Assembly (NCBI GenBank): GCA_027435495.1
Contig: DAHZZC010000089.1
Location: 1 to 12,323, forward strand
Origin: Planctomycetales bacterium
GTDB taxonomy: Bacteria > Planctomycetota > Planctomycetia > Isosphaerales > Isosphaeraceae
DNA length: 12,323 nucleotides
Direction: 5' to 3'
Shown here: piece after piece, positions 6,847 to 12,323 of the stretch
How the letters are laid out: each line of letters starts with the position of its first letter
Numbering within the stretch: the stretch's first letter is position 1
Made by a program: the position numbers and the translations under genes
Notes under the pieces: generated by a model
Seen by the model: the letters and a program-made list of their open reading frames with translations, nothing else
What the model was told of the DNA's origin: nothing
Database searches by the model: none

Positions 6847-7078
6847 CCCGCCTCCGCAGTCCCAAACGTTGCCGGCTCCCTCGATCAACCTTACAGGGGT
6901 CGTCCAGGCCGTCAAGTGCGGACGGAGCACACGGCTTGGCATTCCGGGGAAACCATTGAGCGTCGGATCGGGGAAGTGTAGGGTAAGCATCAATCCGCGT
7001 CGCGAGCCTCCTGTCTCGGAGGAACTCCTCCGGGCGACTCGCCGCAGGGCACACCCTTCTCCCGAGCAGGGCCGATCG
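6847..7078. promoter_or_regulatory. Divergent intergenic region between the TauE/SafE and Tat-protein genes
   Basis: This 232-nt gap must hold the promoters of both flanking genes. On the plus strand a weak sigma70-like pair can be drawn: TTGAGC (6956-6961), a 17-nt spacer, then TAGGGT (6979-6984). A perfect 6-bp hairpin, CGGAGG-AACT-CCTCCG, lies at 7017-7032; one G-T and one C-G pair extend it to 7015-7034. Only the hairpin is certain; the promoter call is a guess. No clear promoter was seen for the minus-strand gene. Confidence 0.3.
7062..7073 (+). promoter_or_regulatory. Shared pre-start element, copy 2 (before the Tat-exported protein)
   Basis: CCGAGCAGGGCC lies 5 nt before the ATG at 7079, identical in sequence and spacing to the copy before the pectate lyase start. 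Similarity continues into the first codons (ATGAT-CAG-CGA in both). It supports 7079 as the true start. Its role is inferred. Confidence 0.4.
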
Positions 7079-8467
7079 ATGATCCAGGCGACACGTCGTG
7101 ATTTCCTGAAGGCCGGGGCTGTCTCGCTCGGAGCGGGGCTCGGAGGCACACTCCCCGGGACGGCACTTGCCCAGGTATCGGGCGCACGGCCGCCAGGGCG
7201 GCCGGTCGGGGTCGAGGTGCTCAATCCTCGCAGCCGTGTGCCCCTGGCCCTTATCATCGACGACTCAACGTGCCTGGTGAACCTCGCTCACTTCGCCATT
7301 CCCCAGTTCGCCGAGGTCTTTCCTTCCCGGTATCTCCAGGACTGGAAGTCGCTTCCGCGAGAGATCCCCGACGCCTTCGTCCGACGGTTCGGCGAGTGGT
7401 GCGGCGAGCATGGCGTGAAGGGGAAATACAGCATCGTTCCCTATCCGGCCTGCGTCGGTTGGATCGATCGCGAGCTGCCTGGCTGGTCGCGGAGGGAGCT
7501 GAATAGCAGCCTGGAACTGGTACGTACGTTGATGACGCCGAACTTCGAGATCCACCCGGAGATGGTCAGCCACACCTGGGTGATCGACCCGACGACGGGC
7601 CGTCCCTTCCCCGAGCGAACCGACCGGTACATGGAGAACTGGCGATGGACCGATGGGAAATCCGTCGACCAGCTTGCCGGATACCTGTCCTACGCCCTTC
7701 GAATCCTGAAGGGAGCAGGTCTGTCCTGCCAGGGGATCACCACGCCGGGAGGCTTCGGAAATCGTGTACTGCCCGAACTGGCACAGGCCGCCTTTCAGTC
7801 GGTTCGCGACGTCTTCTCGGCTGAGATTCCGCACTATTTCCGACACGTCTTCACCGACGACCGTAGCGTGGCGCCTCGGGTCGAGTATGCCTCCGGCCTC
7901 GATGGCGAAGACCCGCGTTGCGTTGTCTCGGTGATCGGCGCCACCGGTGACTGGTTTGGTGGCTGGGACGGTCTGACCCCCGGCTCGGCTGACCAGTTCA
8001 TCACTGCGGACGGACAGCGCGGCCGGCTTCCCGAGATCATCCGACGCGGCGAGCCGGCGGTCCTGGTCGGCCACTGGCCCGGGTTTTACTTCAATGGTAA
8101 GGAGGTGGGGTTCACGATCTTCAAGGAGGTTGTGGCACGTCTCGATGCGCACTTCCCGAACCTCGTCTGGATGACCCTCGGCGAGCTCTCTCGCTACTGG
8201 GCGGCTCGCGAACTGACACGTATCGAGGCGGTCGAGGGAGCCTACCACTTCCACGCCCCTTTCGCCTGTCCGGGATTCACGGTTTCGCTCCCGCTGCGTG
8301 GAACGACCGGCGTGGAGGTCGTGGCCGAGTCCACCGGCGCTCGATCGATTCTGACTCCCGCCAGGGATCGTACTCGGCTCGTATCCGGGACGTTCCTCCG
8401 CGAGAAAAACGGCGTGATCGCCTGCTTCAATCTACCGAAAGGCAAGGCGCAGGTCACGGATCAGTGA
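7079..8467 (+). CDS. Tat-exported protein with NodB/polysaccharide-deacetylase-like motifs
   Basis: A 462-residue protein with a clear twin-arginine signal: TRRDFLKAGAVSLGAG at 5-20, a hydrophobic core, and a cleavage site near ALAQ at 29-32. It should therefore be folded, perhaps metal-loaded, in the cytoplasm and then exported. After the signal comes PLALIIDDSTCLV at 55-67, with the acidic pair DD61-62 where NodB-fold deacetylases hold their metal-binding and catalytic Asp. H159 and H165 (EIHPEMVSH) could supply the metal-binding histidines; TTPGGFG at 221-227 and GHWPGFYF at 331-338 resemble later motifs of that fold. The last 75 residues look like a small beta-rich add-on. The family is poorly characterised; a de-N- or de-O-acetylase acting on an extracellular polysaccharide is possible, as is a catalytically silent relative. 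The frame is open further upstream to 6839, but the Tat signal fixes the start at 7079. A link to pectin is inferred from neighbourhood and the shared leader element. Confidence 0.82.
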   Translation: MIQATRRDFLKAGAVSLGAGLGGTLPGTALAQVSGARPPGRPVGVEVLNPRSRVPLALIIDDSTCLVNLAHFAIPQFAEVFPSRYLQDWKSLPREIPDAFVRRFGEWCGEHGVKGKYSIVPYPACVGWIDRELPGWSRRELNSSLELVRTLMTPNFEIHPEMVSHTWVIDPTTGRPFPERTDRYMENWRWTDGKSVDQLAGYLSYALRILKGAGLSCQGITTPGGFGNRVLPELAQAAFQSVRDVFSAEIPHYFRHVFTDDRSVAPRVEYASGLDGEDPRCVVSVIGATGDWFGGWDGLTPGSADQFITADGQRGRLPEIIRRGEPAVLVGHWPGFYFNGKEVGFTIFKEVVARLDAHFPNLVWMTLGELSRYWAARELTRIEAVEGAYHFHAPFACPGFTVSLPLRGTTGVEVVAESTGARSILTPARDRTRLVSGTFLREKNGVIACFNLPKGKAQVTDQ

Positions 8468-8865
8468 GCGATAATCCTCGGCCGGCGACTCTAACGACGG
8501 CCATGATCAGGTGGGCCAGTGCGCTATCCTCAACCACCCCCACCGCATCGCGACCTGGGTTCATTTATTGGACCTCACGAGACTCCACGGGACTTCTCGA
8601 CTCTCGGTTCGAATCACCATTTCGATCGTCACAGCACAAAAGCCATTCTGATATCTGCGTAAACATTCTGGCCTGGCCGAGACGAGACGGCCGAAGCGGA
8701 GGAATCGCCTGCTTGAAGGGATGAAATGTCAAGTAATCATTCGTTAGTTCGTCTTTAAAACGACCCCGCTCACGGGGGTTTCGGTCGGTTCGGGAAGCCG
8801 TACGACCCGAGAGCTACCGTGAGGAATCGGATCGAATCTTGATTTTGGGGAGCGATGGTGTTTCG
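8468..8865. other. 398-nt gene-poor gap between convergent genes
   Basis: The stretch is visibly richer in A+T than its flanks. A GTG-started frame (8464-8724) is open but has no recognisable protein features and codon use unlike the neighbours, so it was not called. A short tRNA T-loop-like string (GGTTCGAATC, 8606-8615) has no pairing stem. A candidate terminator lies at 8757-8777. Nothing else was recognised. Confidence 0.6.
8757..8777 (-). terminator. Candidate intrinsic terminator of the kinase-WD40 gene
   Basis: CCCCG (8764-8768) and CGGGG (8773-8777) form a GC-only 5-bp stem with a CTCA tetraloop. Read on the minus strand the hairpin is followed by TCGTTTT, about 90 nt past the kinase stop codon. 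In the plus direction only a weak GTTT follows, so service to the Tat-protein gene is less likely. Confidence 0.4.
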
Positions 8866-11800
8866 TCATCGGGGTGGGGTGTCCTGGGCCTCGCGCAAGA
8901 GGATCAGGAAGTCGGGCCAGGCCTCGGGGCGTGGTCTGCCTGCCGAGGACGTCTGGGAGCAGAGAGCCTCGGACCGGGCGATCCACTTTCGGGCCTCATC
9001 GGGCCGGCCGAGGCGCGCTGCGATCTGTGCGAGCAACGGCCAGTTGACGAAGCCCTCGGAGGAGTTGTCCGCCAGAGCAATCACACGTGCGTAGGCATCG
9101 CTGGGGCGACCTGCTCGCAGTTCGGCGATAGCCTGGGTCGTGGCGTTTCTCAGGTCCTGATCCGCGGATGGGGGGAGGTTCCTGGCGAGGACCAGGACAG
9201 TCGAGGGATCGGCCTCGCTTTGGCGCGAGAGGATCAGTGAGCGGACCAGGGGCCAGTTCGGGGGCTGGCGTCGGGCTGGACCATCGTCGGCCATGAGTCG
9301 GGCGCAGAGGTCGCGATAACCCTGGTTGTCTCCAGCGATCAGGAGGGCTCGAGCATAGCCGAGCCAGCCGACGCCCTCGTCGGTTCCGTCGGTTTTGAGC
9401 CAGCTTCGGTAATCGGCGAGGGCCGCCTTCCAGTCCTCAACCCTCTGGAGCAGAGCCGCTCGGCGGAGCAGGGAGCGGATGTCAGGCGGTTCGGCCGCTC
9501 GGACCCTTGCGAGGTGGAAGGCAAATCCGGCGTCATGCGAAGAATTCAGGGCGGATTCGGCGGCGTCGAGGTGGAAGAGGAAGGCGCGCGCGCCGGCCTC
9601 GGCCACTCGGTCGTTGAGATCGGGAGCGGGAGGAGTCCCATCCCAGACGGCGATGCTCCCATCCCAGTTGGTTGAGGCCAGTCGTCGGCCATCGGGGCTC
9701 CAGGCGACTCTGGGATTGTATCCGTCATCGCTTTGGCGCCGGCCCCGAATCCGGAGCACGATCAGCTCCTCGCCGGTATTCATGTCCCAGACCTTCACCT
9801 TCTCGCGGTCAACGCCGGCGAGGCGGTGGCCGTCGGGACTGAAGGCGAGTTGGAAGACCGCGAACTGGTCTCTCGACGGTTTCTGGACCAGTCGCTCGCC
9901 GGTTCGAGCGGACCAGACCGAGACCAGCCCCTGCAAGTCTGAGGCGGCGATCTTCGAGCCGTTGGGGCTGAAGGCGATCGCGAGAGCCATCTCCCGATCG
10001 AAGGGGAGGCGGAGGCGATCGGACCCGCCACCCGTCATCGGTCGGACCCGAAGAACAACGCGAGACGACTCCTCGGGCGATCGGGGGGCTTCGTAGTCGT
10101 CGAAGGCGACCTCCGAACCATCGGGTGAGAAGGCAATCGTCCCCTGTCGGAAGGGGTTCGGAAGACGTCCGAGGGGCCACGACGCGAGCCTCCGGCCGGT
10201 CTCGACCTCCCAGGCCCAGGCCCATCGGCGATGGGGCTCATCCCTTTTCGAGGCCATTCCGATCGCGGCGGCGTACTTCCCGTCGGGACTGAGAGCGATC
10301 GAATGGGACGAACGGTTGAGGATCTCCAGGCGGAACTCCCTGCCTGTCTCCAGCTCGCGGATGATGACCGACCGGAGATCGGCGCCGAGTGTCGCCAGCC
10401 GGCTGACCTTCTGGTCGAAGGCCGCCGTGACCGCGGGAGAGAGAAACGCATGAGTGACCTCGACAAACGGTCCCGAACGCGTCACCCCGAGAACGGGATG
10501 CCAGCGCAGGAGCTGTCCCGAAGAGGCCGCGGCTCGAAGGTGAATTCCGTCGGACTCGAAGGCGATCGCGTGGGCACTGATTTCCGGCAGGGAGAGGTAT
10601 TCCGGGTCGCGAGTGAGGTCCCAGACCTTGATATCACCGATCCGACGGCCGCCGGAGGCGAGGAATCGTCCCTGGGGATCGAAGGCGAGGCAGGCAGCCC
10701 GCTCGACGTGGCCCCGAAGGATCAACCTGACCGCGCCGGTCTGAGCGTCCCAGAGGCGGACGGTGGAGTCGCGGCCGGCGGTGGCCACGACCCGGCCGTC
10801 GGGTCCGAAGGCGACCCCGAGTACCGGCCCCTCGTGACCGACGAGATCGATGGTCGACCGTACGGACCCGGGTGTCCAGATCCTCGGCGGATCAGTTGCC
10901 ACGAGCAGTGAGGCCCCGTCGGGTGAGAAGGCCAGGTCGGGCAATTCACCCCTGAAGTAGTCGGCCCGATGCTGGCTCCCCGGTCCGAAGGGTAGTTCGG
11001 CGACCGTCGCGCCGGTCTGGGTGTCGAGCATCGCGACGGAGGAGGGACCGACGACGGCGAGGCGGCGGCCGAGCGGTCCAGGGGTTGCGCGGCCGCCCAG
11101 GGATGGGAGGCTTCGGAGAACGGACCAATCGTCGAGCCGGACCCAGGCGACCGCGTCTCTCCGACCGACGATCATCGACTGGCCGTCCGGCGCGAAGGCG
11201 GCTGAACCCCCGGCGTTCCATCGGAGGGTCTCCCGCCCGGACGCGAGGTCGACCAGCATGACCTCGCCGCCAGCCGAGCTCACGGCGAGTCGTCGGCCGT
11301 CGGGCGAGAAAGCAAGCCGGCAGGCGGCCTTCGGTCCCGCCAGGCGGGCGGATCGGCGGAAGCTGGGCATCTCGTAGAGATCCAGTTGAGAGTCAGCCAT
11401 CGAGGGGTTGCCCGCCGGGTTGTTGAAGGGATTGATCCGAAGAGCGGCGAGCCGGGATCCATCGGGGCTGAAAAGCACGTCGATCAGTTCGGTGTAGCTG
11501 GTGTCCTGTTCCTCGAAGAGAGCCGCGTGGTTGAGGTTCTGGAGGTAACCCCACTCCCAGCCGCGCCGGATGGGCTCGGCCAGTCCGAGCAGCTCGTCGA
11601 CCTGGTCGACGGCTGAGGCCCGCCACTCGAGGCGGGCGCGGGCGATCTGGCTCACGTAGAGGCTGTCCTGAGCCTCGGCGGCTCTGGCCTCGGCCCGCCG
11701 CCAGAGAACGATGGCCGCGGCGAGGCCGAGGGCGACGGCCAGGACCAGCGCACCGGCCAGGGCGGCCTTGACCGGCTCGCGTCGACACCATTTCCCGGCC

Positions 11801-12323
11801 AGTCCGAACCAGGAGAGCCGGCGTGCCCGGATGGGGAGCCCCTCGGCGAATCGCCGGAGGTCGGCGGCCAGCTCGTCGGCCGAGGCGTAGCGACGCGCCG
11901 GAGCCTTCTCCAGGCACTTGAGACAGATCGTTTCCAGGTCGCGTGGGAGCCGTCGGAGTCGGCCGGGCGGGATCGGGTCGTGGTGTGCGACCTGTTCGAG
12001 TGTGGAGAGCGGCGTCTCACCGAGGAAGGGCGGCCGACCCGTGAGGGCTGTGTAAAGGATCGCCCCGAGAGAGTAGACATCCGTCCAAGGTCCGATCGCG
12101 TTTCCCGTCTGCGGGCCGGTCTGCTCGGGCGCCATGAAGCTGGGTGTGCCGAGGATCATTCCGGTCCGGGTCACCCCGCCGTCCTCGCCGAGGAGCTTCG
12201 CCAGGCCGAAGTCGGTGATCTTGGGGCGACCGTCGGAGCCGATCACGACGTTCGCCGGCTTCAGATCGCGATGGACCACACCGCGAGCATGGGCGAAGTG
12301 AGCGGCCCTCGCCAGCGTCTCGA
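8866..12323 (-). CDS. Membrane serine/threonine protein kinase with WD40 repeats and helical C-terminus, 5' partial
   Basis: The frame runs from the right edge (first full codon at 12321) to TGA at 8868-8866, 1151 visible residues. The kinase N-lobe (Gly loop, ATP-binding Lys, C-helix) lies beyond the window. What remains starts just before the catalytic loop VVHRDLKPANV (about 12279-12247), then DFGLAK, GTPSFMAPEQ (APE) and DVYSLGAILYTALTGRPPF, the Hanks-type C-lobe with catalytic residues intact. A single membrane helix follows at about 11766-11701 (ALAGALVLAVALGLAAAIVLW), flanked by basic residues. Next is a long WD40 region (about 11480-9630) with roughly a dozen blades marked by FSPDG-RLA and VWD motifs (e.g. 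STVRLWDAQTG, KVKVWDMNTGEE, SIAVWDGTPP), probably two propellers. The last 253 residues are alpha-helical and TPR-like (DWKAALADYRSWL, GRPDEARKWIARSEAL). Such kinase-TM-WD40 fusions are typical of planctomycetes; the kinase is cytoplasmic and the propellers presumably sense or bind partners across the membrane. Targets are unknown. Confidence 0.96.
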   Translation of the reverse strand, partial: ETLARAAHFAHARGVVHRDLKPANVVIGSDGRPKITDFGLAKLLGEDGGVTRTGMILGTPSFMAPEQTGPQTGNAIGPWTDVYSLGAILYTALTGRPPFLGETPLSTLEQVAHHDPIPPGRLRRLPRDLETICLKCLEKAPARRYASADELAADLRRFAEGLPIRARRLSWFGLAGKWCRREPVKAALAGALVLAVALGLAAAIVLWRRAEARAAEAQDSLYVSQIARARLEWRASAVDQVDELLGLAEPIRRGWEWGYLQNLNHAALFEEQDTSYTELIDVLFSPDGSRLAALRINPFNNPAGNPSMADSQLDLYEMPSFRRSARLAGPKAACRLAFSPDGRRLAVSSAGGEVMLVDLASGRETLRWNAGGSAAFAPDGQSMIVGRRDAVAWVRLDDWSVLRSLPSLGGRATPGPLGRRLAVVGPSSVAMLDTQTGATVAELPFGPGSQHRADYFRGELPDLAFSPDGASLLVATDPPRIWTPGSVRSTIDLVGHEGPVLGVAFGPDGRVVATAGRDSTVRLWDAQTGAVRLILRGHVERAACLAFDPQGRFLASGGRRIGDIKVWDLTRDPEYLSLPEISAHAIAFESDGIHLRAAASSGQLLRWHPVLGVTRSGPFVEVTHAFLSPAVTAAFDQKVSRLATLGADLRSVIIRELETGREFRLEILNRSSHSIALSPDGKYAAAIGMASKRDEPHRRWAWAWEVETGRRLASWPLGRLPNPFRQGTIAFSPDGSEVAFDDYEAPRSPEESSRVVLRVRPMTGGGSDRLRLPFDREMALAIAFSPNGSKIAASDLQGLVSVWSARTGERLVQKPSRDQFAVFQLAFSPDGHRLAGVDREKVKVWDMNTGEELIVLRIRGRRQSDDGYNPRVAWSPDGRRLASTNWDGSIAVWDGTPPAPDLNDRVAEAGARAFLFHLDAAESALNSSHDAGFAFHLARVRAAEPPDIRSLLRRAALLQRVEDWKAALADYRSWLKTDGTDEGVGWLGYARALLIAGDNQGYRDLCARLMADDGPARRQPPNWPLVRSLILSRQSEADPSTVLVLARNLPPSADQDLRNATTQAIAELRAGRPSDAYARVIALADNSSEGFVNWPLLAQIAARLGRPDEARKWIARSEALCSQTSSAGRPRPEAWPDFLILLREAQDTPPR

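Noticed and set aside
6839..7078. N-terminal extension of the Tat-exported protein up to 6839
   Set aside because: A Tat signal must be at or near the N-terminus; the 80 extra residues would bury it and overlap the divergent gene start.
6847..7257. N-terminal extension of the TauE/SafE gene up to 7257
   Set aside because: The extra 137 residues are hydrophilic and low-complexity, overlap the Tat signal coding region, and a perfect GGAGG SD marks the start at 6846.
8606..8615. GGTTCGAATC, resembling a tRNA T-loop, possibly a tRNA or attachment-site relic
   Set aside because: The flanking bases do not form the 5-bp T-stem, and no acceptor, D or anticodon arm can be drawn around it.
8464..8724. 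GTG-started 86-codon frame overlapping the stop of the Tat protein gene
   Set aside because: No SD, no protein motif, Ser/Thr/Arg-rich composition and codon third positions unlike the neighbouring genes.
9630..11480. Possible tandem DNA repeats in the kinase gene
   Set aside because: The periodicity is at protein level (WD40 FSPDG and WD motifs); the DNA copies are diverged and are not a nucleotide repeat array.

Overview
The window looks like chromosomal DNA of a planctomycete, most likely of the Isosphaeraceae or a close relative. The case rests on a DUF1559 pseudopilin-like protein with its H-x9-DG C-terminus, a very large membrane serine/threonine kinase fused to WD40 repeats, high G+C, and start sites that often lack a clear Shine-Dalgarno sequence. 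No IS element, phage gene, tRNA, rRNA or CRISPR array was seen. The assignment comes from gene content, not a database match.

Layout: (1) 1-929 (+), a DUF1559 protein cut at its N-terminus by the window edge. (2) 1146-6020 (+), four genes that read as a pectin/galacturonate module: a secreted family PL10 pectate lyase, an ExuT-like MFS carrier, a GHMP-superfamily sugar kinase, and a Gfo/Idh/MocA oxidoreductase. The last three are tightly packed: carrier and kinase overlap by 8 nt, kinase and oxidoreductase by 1 nt. (3) 6094-6846 (-), a TauE/SafE membrane carrier that converges on the module and has a candidate terminator. (4) 7079-8467 (+), a Tat-exported protein with NodB/polysaccharide-deacetylase-like motifs, divergent from the carrier. 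(5) 8468-8865, a gene-poor gap with a candidate terminator. (6) 8866-12323 (-), a serine/threonine kinase-TM-WD40-helical-repeat protein whose kinase N-lobe lies beyond the right edge.

The main point of interest is the kinase at 3691-4938. It would ordinarily be called a galactokinase, but its sugar-binding motif reads PLGAHVDH rather than the galactokinase GEHxDY, and the whole protein resembles plant galacturonokinase (GalAK). Together with a pectate lyase and a hexuronate-type transporter this suggests the following route: pectin is cleaved outside the cytoplasm, uronate is imported, and it is phosphorylated at C1 to galacturonate-1-phosphate. The usual bacterial route is isomerisation by UxaC or a reductive/oxidative pathway. 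The oxidoreductase would act at an unknown step. No UDP-sugar pyrophosphorylase and no classical galacturonate catabolic gene is visible here, so the fate of the product is open.

A second signal is a 12-nt identical block placed exactly 5 nt before the start codons of the two exported proteins (pectate lyase and Tat/NodB-like protein). It hints at shared translational or regulatory control.
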